Below are positions 17,320 to 25,975 of a stretch of 64,000 nt of DNA, in pieces. This DNA comes from Pannonibacter sp. SL95 (GTDB lineage Bacteria > Pseudomonadota > Alphaproteobacteria > Rhizobiales > Stappiaceae), in NCBI RefSeq assembly GCF_026672425.1, contig NZ_JAPPRC010000003.1, positions 321,001 to 385,000 of the forward strand, in the 5' to 3' direction. The notes below the pieces were generated by a model that worked only from the letters and a program-made list of their open reading frames with translations, made no database searches and was not told the DNA's origin. Position numbers and translations under genes: made by a program. The stretch's first letter is position 1. Each line of letters opens with the position of its first letter.

Positions 17320-18114
17320 TCAGTCTGCGGCGTTCTTGAGCAGCTTCAAAAGCTGTGCCCGGACGAACTCGTTGCCCGCGACAATCGAGCCGCTTTCGAG
17401 CATCGTGTCCTTGCCGTTGACGTCGCAGACGAAGCCGCCGGCCTCGCGCACCATCAGGAGGCCGGCTGCCATATCCCAGGCATTGAGGCCGTGTTCCCAG
17501 AAGCCATCGAGGCGGCCGGAGGCGACGAAGGCAAGGTCAAGCGCGGCGGCGCCGCAGCGGCGGATGCCGGCGACTTCCGGCATGACGTGGCGCAGTTCCT
17601 TCAGCGCGCGGCCATGGTCGCCCCGGCCAAGGAACGGCAGGCCGGTGCCGATCAGGCAGTCGGGCAGGGCGTTGCGGGTGGCCACGCGCAGGCGGCGGTC
17701 GTTCATGAACACGCCGCGGCCGCGTTCGCAGGTGTAAAGCTCGTCCATCACCGGATTGAAGATGACGCCGGCGACGATCTGTCCCTGACGTTCCAGCGCG
17801 ATGGAAATGGCAAACAGCGGAATGCCGTGCAGGAAGTTGGTGGTGCCGTCGAGCGGGTCGACGATCCAGCGGTGCTGGCCGTCATCGCCTTCCACTTCGC
17901 CGCTTTCTTCCATCAGCAGGCCGTAGCCGGGCCGTGCCTTGGTCAGCTCGTTGCGGATGATTTCTTCGGCGCGCCGGTCGGCGGCGGAGACGAAGTCGCT
18001 CGGGCCCTTGCGCGAGACCTGCAGGTTTTCGACTTCACCGAAGTCGCGCACGAGGGATCGGCCAGCCTTCATTGCTGCCTGGACCATCACGTTGAGAAGA
18101 GCTGTACGCGCCAT
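17320..18114 (-). CDS. suhB: Inositol monophosphatase family protein SuhB
   Basis: A 264-residue Mg-dependent phosphatase. It shows the metal-binding motifs EESGE (about 70), WIVDPLDGTTNFLHG (about 85) and the C-terminal LNAWDMAAGLLMVREAGG. The family hydrolyses inositol-1-phosphate and related compounds, and SuhB also acts in rRNA transcription in enterics. The start at 18114 fits the family, which begins MARTALLNVMVQAA. It follows efp on the same strand, but a terminator hairpin separates them. Confidence 0.93.
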   Translation of the reverse strand: MARTALLNVMVQAAMKAGRSLVRDFGEVENLQVSRKGPSDFVSAADRRAEEIIRNELTKARPGYGLLMEESGEVEGDDGQHRWIVDPLDGTTNFLHGIPLFAISIALERQGQIVAGVIFNPVMDELYTCERGRGVFMNDRRLRVATRNALPDCLIGTGLPFLGRGDHGRALKELRHVMPEVAGIRRCGAAALDLAFVASGRLDGFWEHGLNAWDMAAGLLMVREAGGFVCDVNGKDTMLESGSIVAGNEFVRAQLLKLLKNAAD

Positions 18115-18127
18115 GGGATTCTGCCGG

Positions 18128-18163
18128 ATAAAAATTGGTTCAGCGCCAGAATGGCGCTGAACC
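18128..18163 (-). terminator. Terminator between efp and suhB
   Basis: A perfect 12-bp stem (18137-18148 with 18152-18163) and GAA/TTC triloop, followed on the minus strand by AATTTTTAT. It ends efp transcripts only 14 bases before the suhB start, so suhB may be expressed by read-through. Confidence 0.8.
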
Positions 18164-18195
18164 CTGAACAAATTGAAACTGGAACAGGCGCAGCG

Positions 18196-18759
18196 TCAGT
18201 CGGCGCGGCGCACATACTCCACGGTGGTGGTGTCGACGATGATCTTTTCTCCGGCGGTGATGAACGGCGGGACGAGCACGCGCACGCCGTTTTCAAGGAT
18301 GGCCGGCTTGTAGGACGACGACTGGGTCTGGCCCTTCACCACGGCATCGGCCTCGGTGATGGACAGGGTCACGAACTGCGGCAGGTTGATGCCGATCGGA
18401 CGGTCTTCGTGCATTTCCACGGTGACCATCATGCCGTCCTGCAGGAAGGCTGCGCGGTCGCCAACGAAATCCTTCTGCAGCTCGAGCTGCTCGTAGGTTT
18501 CGGTGTCCATGAAGATCAGCATGTCTTCCTGGACGAACAGGAACTGGAAGTCCTTCTGTTCCAGGCGAACGCGCTCGACCTTGTCTTCCGAACGGAAGCG
18601 CTCGTTGAGCTTGCGGCCGTCGATGAGGTTCTTCATCTCAACCTGGGCGAACGCGCCACCCTTGCCGGGCTTGACGTGGTCCACCTTGACCACAGCCCAC
18701 AGCGTTTCTTGGTGCTGCAGAACGTTGCCGGGCTTGATCTCGTTACCGTTGATCTTCAT
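18196..18759 (-). CDS. efp: Translation elongation factor P
   Basis: A 187-residue EF-P, which rescues ribosomes stalled at polyproline. The three-domain length is full, with the tip loop [11 protein letters not shown] that holds Lys33, the equivalent of the beta-lysylated Lys34 of Escherichia coli. The C terminus has the family signature [20 protein letters not shown]. The start at 18759 gives the canonical [13 protein letters not shown] terminus. No epmA or epmB gene is in the window. Confidence 0.97.
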   Translation of the reverse strand: MKINGNEIKPGNVLQHQETLWAVVKVDHVKPGKGGAFAQVEMKNLIDGRKLNERFRSEDKVERVRLEQKDFQFLFVQEDMLIFMDTETYEQLELQKDFVGDRAAFLQDGMMVTVEMHEDRPIGINLPQFVTLSITEADAVVKGQTQSSSYKPAILENGVRVLVPPFITAGEKIIVDTTTVEYVRRAD

Positions 18760-18897
18760 TTGACGACCGATTGCTTGGGGCGTGAATACGGGCGGCTGCC
18801 GCATGCGATGGCCATTCAGCCACGCCGGTGCCGACGAGCCGCCTGTCCACCACAAAACGGGCCCGGATTCAAGGAAAAAAGCCGCGACGGAACCGGA

Positions 18898-19869
18898 TTA
18901 AGGCGAGGCTGCCGCCGGATCCTGCTGTTTGGGGATCAGCGAGCTGCTCAGTTCTTCGGCGCGCTTCATCGCCTTGTCGACGGTTTCCTTGTCGAGCGAG
19001 CCGACATAGCCGTCGAGTTCGAGATCCGACAGGCCGATGGCGCGGGCCACGTAGTGCCACGCCGTTGCCTCGACCGGGTCGACATCGCGGCCCCGGCCAA
19101 AGGCATAGATCCGCGCCAGGCGGTTCATGCCGACAGGGTTGCCGGCGATGGCGGCGCGCTCGAACCAGTCGGCAGCCTCCTTTTCGTCCGGCTCGACGCC
19201 CCGTCCCTGGAACCGCAGGATGCCGTAATAGACCTGTGCCGACAGATGACCACGCCGGGCGGCACGGCCAAGCCAGTTCGCGCCCTTGATCGGATCGCGC
19301 ACGGTCTCGTTGCCTTCCAGGAACTGCAGGCCGAGGGCGTATTGCGCCTCGACGTCCTCCAGTTCGGCGGCCTTCTGCAGCAGCCGGTTGGCTTCCGCCT
19401 CGTTGTAGGGGCGGCCTTCGCCTTCCTGATAGAGGATGGCCAGATTGTACATCGCGCCCGGGTTGCCGGCGGCAGCTGCCTTCTCGAACAGGTCGGCCGC
19501 CTTCTTCTTGTCGGCGGTCACGCCGTCGCCGATCAGATACATCTGGCCGAGGCGGTAGGTTGCGGCAACATCTCCGGCATTGGCGGCGAGTTCATACCAC
19601 TCGGCCGCCTTCTTCTTGTCCTGTGCAATGCCAAGGCCGGTCTCGTGCAGCACGCCGAGCAGCGTCTGAGCTGCCCTGTCGCCCTGTTCGGCCAGCGGCG
19701 TGGCAACGGCGAGGCTCGTGAGATAGAGACCGCGCTGGAACACGCCATAGGCAAAATCGGCCGTGGCCGGTTCACCGGGTTCCATCAGCGGAGCCCCGGC
19801 ATCGATCAGGGTCGGCAGCGGCGGGATCGGCGCTGTGGGCTCGGCAGAACTGCCGGGGCCTTCGGCCAC
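18898..19869 (-). CDS. Sel1-like repeat protein (body of a probably frameshifted gene)
   Basis: 323 residues made of at least six Sel1/TPR-like repeats (AAEWYELAANAGDVAATYRLGQMYL; AADLFEKAAAAGNPGAMYNLAILY; AADWFERAAIAGNPVGMNRLARIYAFG), a solenoid used for protein contacts. The listed start is a GTG at 19869 and gives no signal peptide. The same frame is open further upstream only to a TAG at 19921-19923. The overlapping frame above it (19806-20201) supplies a signal peptide and a Pro/Ala linker and abuts thiE, so the intact gene most likely ran from 20201 to 18898 and lost one base near 19917-19921. Function is unknown; envelope-located by inference. Confidence 0.7.
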   Translation of the reverse strand: MAEGPGSSAEPTAPIPPLPTLIDAGAPLMEPGEPATADFAYGVFQRGLYLTSLAVATPLAEQGDRAAQTLLGVLHETGLGIAQDKKKAAEWYELAANAGDVAATYRLGQMYLIGDGVTADKKKAADLFEKAAAAGNPGAMYNLAILYQEGEGRPYNEAEANRLLQKAAELEDVEAQYALGLQFLEGNETVRDPIKGANWLGRAARRGHLSAQVYYGILRFQGRGVEPDEKEAADWFERAAIAGNPVGMNRLARIYAFGRGRDVDPVEATAWHYVARAIGLSDLELDGYVGSLDKETVDKAMKRAEELSSSLIPKQQDPAAASP

Positions 19870-20201
19870 TGGTGCAGCCTCCGTCGCGGCGGGCTGGCCT
19901 TGCGCCTCGGGTCCCGCTGCCTAGGCGCGGCTGCGGGTGCACTCTCAGGCGCAGCGGTGGGCGCGTTTGCCGGAGTGGCCCCGGCGTCAGTGCTGGTCGC
20001 TGGGGCGGCTGTCGGCGTTTCTGCCTGTGCCTTGGGTGTGGGAACGGCGGTTTGCGCGAGGGCGGGCAGGGCGGTTCCTGCCAGCAGGGTCAGGGCAAGC
20101 AGTCCCTGCAAGGGCAAGCCGGGCCGTTTTGGCCTGCCTGCCAGCCGGCGCGCGGGCGTTGCCGCACGTGCCTTGCCCATTTGCGCAAAAGCCTCAGGCA
20201 T
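19806..20201 (-). pseudogene. N-terminal fragment of Sel1-repeat gene: signal peptide and Pro/Ala linker
   Basis: 131 residues. Residues about 30-50 (LLALTLLAGTALPALAQ) form a clear signal peptide with an A-x-A cleavage site, followed by an Ala/Pro/Thr-rich linker. The last part turns into Arg/Pro-rich nonsense typical of a wrong frame. The ATG at 20201 shares its A with the thiE stop (TGATG), a normal sign of translational coupling. One extra base in the CCTAGG stretch would join this to the Sel1 frame. A real mutation or an assembly error explains this equally well. Confidence 0.6.
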
Positions 20202-20842
20202 CAGCTTTCCTCTTCGAAGGGATGCTGCTCGAGAATCACATTGGCCGCGCGAACAGCGGCCGCCGGCCCGTCCGGATGGTGCCAGACGGCATCCTTGAGG
20301 GCAACGAAGTCCGCGCCGGTTGCGGCGGTTTCACCGAGCGTTGCAAGGTCGTTGCCGCCAAGGGCGACGCAGGGCGTGGAGAACAGCTCGGCCCACCATT
20401 CGGCCCGCTCCAGCGTCTTGGCATGGGCTTCCGGCTTTTCCTCAAGGTCCAGGCGCCCGAGCATCAGATAGTCGACCCCGGCTTCGGCGATCTCCATTTC
20501 CTCATGCTTCAGCTTGGTGCCGCCCGCGCCGACGATCCGGGCCGGCTGCAGGCTTTCCAGCGCCAGCTTGATGTCCTCGAAGGTGGTGTCGACATGTGCG
20601 CCATCGGCGCCCGTGCGCCCGGCCACCTGGGTGTCGCGGTAGACGAGGGCGGCCGCGCCTGCCTTCTGGATCACCGGAACCAGCTTGGCTGCCGTCTCCT
20701 GCAGGTCACGGCTGTTGGCTTCCGGCTGGTAGATGAGCACGCAGGCGACATCACCGCCGCTGAGCGCGTCTTCAAGGCGCGGCAGGAACTCGGCGACGTC
20801 AAACTGCGGCGGAGTGATGAGATAAAGGCGAGGGCGGTTCAC
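20201..20842 (-). CDS. Thiamine phosphate synthase-like protein (ThiE/TenI superfamily)
   Basis: A 213-residue TIM-barrel-like protein starting MNRPRLYLITPP, as ThiE does. It keeps the LVYRDTQVAGRTGADGAHVD segment (ThiE DGVH) and GVDYLMLGRLD, but the canonical HxGQ, FxTxTK and AIGGI motifs of ThiE are altered (DTTFEDI, LEEKPEA, ALGGND). It may be a divergent ThiE or a related TenI-type enzyme. It sits beside the glycolytic block and is translationally coupled to the Sel1-repeat gene, not to other thi genes. Confidence 0.75.
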   Translation of the reverse strand: MNRPRLYLITPPQFDVAEFLPRLEDALSGGDVACVLIYQPEANSRDLQETAAKLVPVIQKAGAAALVYRDTQVAGRTGADGAHVDTTFEDIKLALESLQPARIVGAGGTKLKHEEMEIAEAGVDYLMLGRLDLEEKPEAHAKTLERAEWWAELFSTPCVALGGNDLATLGETAATGADFVALKDAVWHHPDGPAAAVRAANVILEQHPFEEES

Positions 20843-21021
20843 GGCGTCATCCGTCAGTTGGCACCCCTCATCGGGGCGCAGGGATCATACCTATGTCCCT
20901 AAAGACGGCAAAAGCACGACGCAAGCACGTGTTCTGCGTTTGAACCGGTGGACGGGCGAAAAGCGTCTGTGAGGGCAAGTCCTCGCATTGCAACTGGCGG
21001 CCAATCGCGGAACCTCCAGCC

Positions 21022-21209
21022 GTCATTCCGGACAAGGTGAGCGCGAGCGAACCGCAGATCCGGAATCCATAGATCAGCCGCGCGGAGCGCGACAAAAAAG
21101 ACCCGGTAGCTGCAGAAACGCCAAATCCGATATGCGCTCGCTCACGCTCGCACAGAAGCGCTGGATACCGGATCTGCGGTTCGCTGTCGCTCACCTTGTC
21201 CGGAATGAC
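21022..21209. repeat. REP-like inverted pair, family B
   Basis: Two 47-base elements in opposite orientation (21022-21068 and 21163-21209). Each runs from GTCATTCCGGACAAGGTGAG to GCAGATCCGGAATCC or its complement, with an inner GCG-rich core. The 94-base spacer has no visible gene. Together with the fba terminator it fills the 454-base gap between fba and the thiE-like gene, where the thiE promoter must also lie. Confidence 0.8.
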
Positions 21210-21235
21210 GATAGAATGGCTGCAGTGACATAGAA

Positions 21236-21267
21236 AACAAAAAAGGCCGGAGCACTGCCCCGGCCTT
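21236..21267 (-). terminator. Rho-independent terminator after fba
   Basis: An AAGGCCGG arm (21243-21250) pairs with CCGGCCTT (21260-21267); on the minus strand the stem is followed by a T run. Confidence 0.85.
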
Positions 21268-21296
21268 CATGACTGTCTGACCTTCGCGCTGACCGC

Positions 21297-22364
21297 TTAC
21301 GCGATCTTGGCGTCGAGCGCGCCGCTCTTGTAGCGGGTGGCCATTTCCGAGAGGGTCAGGACCTTCTTGATCTTGGAGGCCTGGCCGGCGGTGTTGAAGG
21401 CTTCGAGGCGCAGCTTGCACAGCTTGGTCATGGCGTCGCGGGCCGGCTTCAGATACTTGCGCGGATCGAACTCGCCCGGGTTCTCGGCCAGGATCTTGCG
21501 GATCTGGCCGGTCATCGCCATGCGGTTGTCGGTGTCGATGTTGATCTTGCGCACGCCGTTCTTGATGCCGCGCTGGATTTCCTCGATCGGCACACCCCAG
21601 GTCTGGGGCATCTTGCCGCCGTACTGGTTGATGATGTCCTGCAGGTCCTGCGGAACCGAGGACGAGCCGTGCATAACCAGGTGGGTTTCCGGCAGGCGGC
21701 GGTGGATTTCCTCGATCACATGCATGGCAAGGATCGCGCCGTCCGGCTTGCGGGTGAACTTGTAGGCGCCGTGGCTGGTGCCCATGGCGATGGCCAGCGC
21801 GTCAACGCGGGTCTCGCGCACGAACTTCACCGCTTCTTCCGGATCGGTCAGGAGCTGGTCGTGGCTGAGCTGGCCTTCGGCGCCATGGCCGTCTTCGGCC
21901 TCGCCCATGCCGCTTTCCAGGCTGCCAAGCACGCCCAGTTCGCCCTCGACGGAGATGCCGCCCAGATGCGCCATGTCGGTAACGGTCTTGGTCACGCCGA
22001 CATTGTAGGTCCAGTCAGCCGGGGTCTTCCCGTCAGCCTTCAGCGAGCCATCCATCATCACCGAGGTGAAGCCGGCCTGGATCGCGGTCATGCAGGTCGC
22101 CGGTTCGTTGCCGTGGTCCAGATGCACGCAGACCGGGATGTGCGGGTAGATTTCCGTGACCGCGTCCATCATGTGCTTCAGCATCACGTCATGGGCGTAG
22201 GAGCGGGCCCCGCGCGAAGCCTGGATGATCACCGGCGCGTCAAGGGCATCAGCCGCTTCCATGATCGAAAGCGCCTGTTCCATGTTGTTGATGTTGAAGG
22301 CCGGTACACCATAGTCATGCTCTGCAGCATGATCGAGCAGCTGGCGAAGCGTAATACGTGCCAT
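21297..22364 (-). CDS. fba: Class II fructose-bisphosphate aldolase
   Basis: A 355-residue zinc-dependent aldolase splitting fructose-1,6-bisphosphate to DHAP and glyceraldehyde-3-phosphate. It shows the metal ligands in VHLDHGNE (about 85), [21 protein letters not shown] and HGSSSVPQD. Length and sequence fit the class IIB group shared with Calvin-cycle CbbA. The start gives the usual [24 protein letters not shown]. It lies downstream of pgk but with a terminator and a 509-base gap between, so it is a separate transcript. Confidence 0.96.
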   Translation of the reverse strand: MARITLRQLLDHAAEHDYGVPAFNINNMEQALSIMEAADALDAPVIIQASRGARSYAHDVMLKHMMDAVTEIYPHIPVCVHLDHGNEPATCMTAIQAGFTSVMMDGSLKADGKTPADWTYNVGVTKTVTDMAHLGGISVEGELGVLGSLESGMGEAEDGHGAEGQLSHDQLLTDPEEAVKFVRETRVDALAIAMGTSHGAYKFTRKPDGAILAMHVIEEIHRRLPETHLVMHGSSSVPQDLQDIINQYGGKMPQTWGVPIEEIQRGIKNGVRKINIDTDNRMAMTGQIRKILAENPGEFDPRKYLKPARDAMTKLCKLRLEAFNTAGQASKIKKVLTLSEMATRYKSGALDAKIA

Positions 22365-22638
22365 GATTAACTCCCGTCGTCCGGCGACTGATGGTGTCTG
22401 CAGTAAGCCTGCCCACCATCCTGATGTCGCTCTGCGTCAAAGCCCTGCGTGGTTCTAACAAAACACTCCGGATTTGGAAGATGGCCCCCGGAGACATAAA
22501 TCAATTAAAATGCTGAAACTTGAGCGATTTTTGGCAACAGATTTAATTTGATGTTTGAAATATATGGGTCAGCCAAGGCGAAAAAGTGACGCGGTTCGGC
22601 TCATTTGGGAGGCGGCTGGACCCAATGTCCCCTCGGTG

Positions 22639-22739
22639 GTCATCCCCGCCTTGTGCGGGGATCTACACTTGCAGAGCCCTCGGATGTTGCCGTTGCGCCA
22701 GAGCTCGTGACCTGGATCCCCGCACAAGGCGGGGATGAC
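22639..22739. repeat. REP-like inverted pair, family A
   Basis: Two 25-base palindromes in opposite orientation (22639-22663 and 22715-22739), GTCATCCCCGCCTTGTGCGG and its complement, 51 bases apart. They share the gap upstream of fba with an AT-rich stretch (about 22498-22570) that probably holds the fba promoter. No gene is visible in 22365-22828. Confidence 0.85.
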
Positions 22740-22828
22740 CTCAGGGCGTGGGTTTTCTTCACAGGAATCCGAACCGTCAGGCTGCCCAAAGGGATCGAAA
22801 GTGCCGATCGAGACTTGAGCAGTCCCCC

Positions 22829-22860
22829 CAAAAAAAGAGGCGGCCCGATGGACCGCCTCT
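22829..22860 (-). terminator. Rho-independent terminator after pgk
   Basis: AGAGGCGG pairs with CCGCCTCT across a short loop; the A tract at 22829-22836 is the T run of the minus-strand transcript. Confidence 0.85.
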
Positions 22861-22873
22861 CGAATAGTCCCGC

Positions 22874-24067
22874 TCAGGCGCCGAGTGCCTTGACGCCCGG
22901 CAGTTCCTTGCCTTCCAGCCATTCCAGGAAGGCGCCGCCTGCCGTCGAGACGTAGGAGAAGTCGCCCGCTGCCCCTGCGTGGTTCAGCGCTGCCACCGTG
23001 TCGCCGCCACCGGCGACGGACAGCAGCTTGCCGTCTTTGGTGCGGGCGGCCGCGTGCTGGGCGGCGGCAACCGTGGCGCGGTCGAAGGGCTCGATCTCGA
23101 ACGCACCGAGTGGGCCGTTCCAGACCAGCGTGGCAGCGCCGTCGATCTTGGTCTTGACCGTCTCGATCGAGGCAGCACCAACGTCCAGCATCATTGCATC
23201 CGCCGGGATCGCGTTAAGGCCGACGGTCTCGTTGGCAGCGCCTGCCTTGAACTCACGGGCAACGACCGCATCCACCGGCAGCACGATCTCGCAGCCGGCC
23301 TTTTCGGCAGCGGCCATGATCTTGCGCGCGGTCTCGGCGAGGTCATGCTCGCACAGGGACTTGCCGACGTTGACGCCCTTGGCGGCGAGGAACGTGTTGG
23401 CCATGCCACCGCCGATGACGAGCAGGTCAACCTTGCCGACGAGGTTTTCGAGAAGGTCGATCTTGGAGGACACCTTTGCGCCGCCAACAACCGCCAGAAC
23501 CGGACGCTTCGGCTGGCCGAGCGCGGCGCCCAAAGCGGTCAGTTCTGCCTGCATGGAGCGGCCGGCGAAGGCCGGAAGCAGGTGGGCCAAACCTTCGGTC
23601 GAGGCGTGGGCGCGGTGGGCTGCGGAGAAGGCGTCATTGACGTATGCGTCACCGTTTTCGGCCAGCGCCTTGGCGAAGTCCGCGCCGTTCTTTTCTTCTG
23701 CCTTGTGGAAGCGGGTGTTTTCCAGCAGCAGGATGTCGCCGTTGCCCAGCTTTGCAACGGCGTCAGCAGCAGCGGCGCCGATGCAGTCGCTGGCGAAGGC
23801 GACCGGACGGCCGACGACGGCGGCAACAGCGGGGGCAACCGGCGCAAGGCTCATGTCGGCCACGACTTCGCCGTTCGGACGTCCGAAATGGGCGAGCAGG
23901 ATCACCTTGGCGCCCATGGCCGACAGGTCACGGATCGTCGGAGCAACGGCGCGGATGCGGGTGTCGTCGGTGATCTTGCCGTCCTTCATCGGGACGTTGA
24001 GGTCAACACGGACGAGAACGCGCTTGCCGGCGGCATCCTTGATGTCGTCGATGGTCTTGAAAGACAT
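22874..24067 (-). CDS. pgk: Phosphoglycerate kinase
   Basis: A 397-residue two-domain kinase that makes ATP from 1,3-bisphosphoglycerate. It has the N-terminal signature [16 protein letters not shown], the hinge region, and the C-terminal nucleotide loop GGGDTVAAL. The start at 24067 gives [16 protein letters not shown]. It is 23 bases after a LysE-family gene and downstream of gap on the same strand; gap has its own terminator. Confidence 0.97.
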   Translation of the reverse strand: MSFKTIDDIKDAAGKRVLVRVDLNVPMKDGKITDDTRIRAVAPTIRDLSAMGAKVILLAHFGRPNGEVVADMSLAPVAPAVAAVVGRPVAFASDCIGAAAADAVAKLGNGDILLLENTRFHKAEEKNGADFAKALAENGDAYVNDAFSAAHRAHASTEGLAHLLPAFAGRSMQAELTALGAALGQPKRPVLAVVGGAKVSSKIDLLENLVGKVDLLVIGGGMANTFLAAKGVNVGKSLCEHDLAETARKIMAAAEKAGCEIVLPVDAVVAREFKAGAANETVGLNAIPADAMMLDVGAASIETVKTKIDGAATLVWNGPLGAFEIEPFDRATVAAAQHAAARTKDGKLLSVAGGGDTVAALNHAGAAGDFSYVSTAGGAFLEWLEGKELPGVKALGA

Positions 24068-24090
24068 GGAAAACTCCTGTTGCGGGGCCA

Positions 24091-24714
24091 TCACGGCCGG
24101 GAGGAATTGGTGGAAACGGCAAGCCCGATGCCGAACAGCGTCAGGAGGACGCCGAAGGACCGCTCCATCCAGAGCTTCATGCTCAGGAAGCGGGCCCGGA
24201 CCGGGGCAAGGGTGAAGAACAGGGTGACCAGCACGAACCAGGCGAACACGCCGCTCGCCATGATCACGCCGTAGCCGATCTGGGTCCAGAGCGGGGTCTC
24301 CGGCGAGGTCACCTGCAGGAAGACGCTCAAGGCGAACATGGTCGCCTTCGGATTGGTCACGTTGGTGAGGAAGCCCCAGCGCAGCGCGGTCAGCGGCGCC
24401 ATGCCGGCCTTTGCCCCGCTCGTGGGAACATCTGGCGAGGCACTGCGGTACATGCTGATGCCGAGGAACACCAGATAGCCGGCGCCGATCAGTTTCAGCA
24501 GGTTGAACAACAGGATCGACTGGGACACCAGCAGGCCGATGCCGGCCAGCGCATAGGTCACATGCACGCCAAGCGCCAGGCCAATGCCAAGCGCGGTCAT
24601 GATGCCGGCGAGGCGCCCGCCGATCAGCGCGTTGCGCAGCACCACGGCAAAGTCGGGGCCGGGAACGACAGCGACCACAATGGTCAGCGAAATCACGGCA
24701 AGAAGTTCAATCAT
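24091..24714 (-). CDS. LysE family translocator
   Basis: A 207-residue membrane exporter with about six hydrophobic helices and the LysE/RhtB signature [27 protein letters not shown] near the N terminus. Such proteins export amino acids or homoserine lactones; the substrate is not readable. The start at 24714 was chosen to match [13 protein letters not shown] of relatives. It is inserted between gap and pgk, which usually adjoin, and is 23 bases upstream of pgk, so it is likely co-transcribed with it. Confidence 0.88.
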   Translation of the reverse strand: MIELLAVISLTIVVAVVPGPDFAVVLRNALIGGRLAGIMTALGIGLALGVHVTYALAGIGLLVSQSILLFNLLKLIGAGYLVFLGISMYRSASPDVPTSGAKAGMAPLTALRWGFLTNVTNPKATMFALSVFLQVTSPETPLWTQIGYGVIMASGVFAWFVLVTLFFTLAPVRARFLSMKLWMERSFGVLLTLFGIGLAVSTNSSRP

Positions 24715-24734
24715 CAAATGCCCCCGCATCGCGC

Positions 24735-24767
24735 AAAAAGGGCGGGTGCCGCAACCGGCACCCGCCC
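24735..24767 (-). terminator. Rho-independent terminator after gap
   Basis: An 11-bp perfect stem (24740-24750 with 24757-24767) is followed by a T run on the minus strand, so gap is separated from the lysE-family gene and pgk. Confidence 0.9.
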
Positions 24768-24804
24768 TCGCATCACATCAGATGGGCCATGACGGCCGTC
24801 ATCC

Positions 24805-25815
24805 TCAGATGTGCTTGGCCAGCGCCACCGCCGTGTCGGACATGCGGTTGGAGAAGCCCCACTCGTTGTCGTACCAGCTCATGACGCGCACCAGGGTGCC
24901 ATCCATGACCTTGGTCTGGTCCATGTGGAAGATGGACGAGTGGCTGTCATGGTTGAAGTCGATGGAGACCAGCGGCTCGTCGGTGAAGCCGAGGATGCCC
25001 TTCAGCTTGCCGTTGGCGGCATCGCGGATGGCGCTGTTGATCTCTTCGACAGTGGTGGCGCGCTTGGCGATGAACTTGAAGTCCACGACCGAGACATTCG
25101 GGGTCGGCACGCGAACGGACACGCCGTCCAGCTTGCCGTTCAGTTCCGGCAGCACGAGGCCGACGGCCTTGGCGGCACCGGTCGAGGTCGGGATCATCGA
25201 CATCGCGGCAGCGCGGGCGCGGTACAGGTCCTTGTGCATGGTGTCCAGGGTCGGCTGGTCACCGGTGTAGGAGTGGATGGTGGTCATGAAGCCCTTCTCG
25301 ATGCCGATGGCGGCATTGAGGACATAGGCAACAGGAGCCAGGCAGTTGGTGGTGCAGGAGGCGTTGGACACGACCAGATCAGCGGCGGTCAGCGCGTCAT
25401 GGTTGACGCCGAACACGATGGTCTTGTCTGCACCGTTGGACGGAGCGGAGACCAGCACGCGCTTGGCACCGGCGGCCAGGTGCGCCTCGGCCTTCGGCTT
25501 GTCGGTGAAGATGCCGGTGCATTCCATGGCGATGTCGACGCCGAGGGCTGCGTGCGGCAGGTCCTTCGGATCGCGGATCGCGGTCACCTTGATCGGATTG
25601 CCGCCGTTGATGCGGATGCTGTCACCTTCGACCGTGACGGTCGCCGGGAACTTGCCATGGACCGAATCGTGACGCAGCAGATGTGCGTTGGTCTCAACCG
25701 GGCCCAGGTCGTTGATGTGCACGACTTCAATGTCGGTGCGGCCGGATTCGACGATCGCGCGCAGCACGTTGCGGCCGATGCGGCCAAAGCCATTGATAGA
25801 AACCTTCGTCACCAT
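24805..25815 (-). CDS. gap: Type I glyceraldehyde-3-phosphate dehydrogenase
   Basis: A 336-residue NAD-dependent GAPDH. It has the N-terminal Rossmann motif [14 protein letters not shown], the catalytic Cys in [12 protein letters not shown], the active-site loop [17 protein letters not shown] and the C-terminal [12 protein letters not shown]. The start at 25815 gives [11 protein letters not shown]. It lies downstream of tkt on the same strand with a 160-base gap. Confidence 0.97.
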   Translation of the reverse strand: MVTKVSINGFGRIGRNVLRAIVESGRTDIEVVHINDLGPVETNAHLLRHDSVHGKFPATVTVEGDSIRINGGNPIKVTAIRDPKDLPHAALGVDIAMECTGIFTDKPKAEAHLAAGAKRVLVSAPSNGADKTIVFGVNHDALTAADLVVSNASCTTNCLAPVAYVLNAAIGIEKGFMTTIHSYTGDQPTLDTMHKDLYRARAAAMSMIPTSTGAAKAVGLVLPELNGKLDGVSVRVPTPNVSVVDFKFIAKRATTVEEINSAIRDAANGKLKGILGFTDEPLVSIDFNHDSHSSIFHMDQTKVMDGTLVRVMSWYDNEWGFSNRMSDTAVALAKHI

Positions 25816-25924
25816 GAGACACTCCCCGAGCAAGCGTGGCGCCATTCTGTCAGGCGCTCAGTCACCGGTCCCACCATGGGGTCCCGGCCGTCCGAGGGAT
25901 GGAAGGGCTCCATCCCGCATGAGG

Positions 25925-25951
25925 GACGTGCCCACGCAGGGCGGGCACGTC
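25925..25951 (-). terminator. Probable terminator after tkt
   Basis: A perfect 9-bp stem (25925-25933 with 25943-25951) sits 24 bases beyond the tkt stop; no T tract follows, so it is weak as a Rho-independent site. Confidence 0.4.
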
Positions 25952-25975
25952 AGTCAACCTGTGATGCAGTCAGCC

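Noticed and set aside
19906-19925. Programmed -1 ribosomal frameshift in the Sel1 gene
   Set aside because: There is no X-XXY-YYZ slippery heptamer and no evident downstream stimulator; a one-base deletion or assembly error is simpler.
17491-20298. Very long open frame of 935 codons on the plus strand
   Set aside because: It runs antisense through suhB, efp and the Sel1 gene and reads as low-quality His/Gly/Arg/Val-rich text; it is an artefact of high GC codon usage.
22639-22739. CRISPR-like repeats
   Set aside because: The repeats are palindromic, in opposed orientation, only two per locus, and no cas genes are present; REP-like elements fit better.
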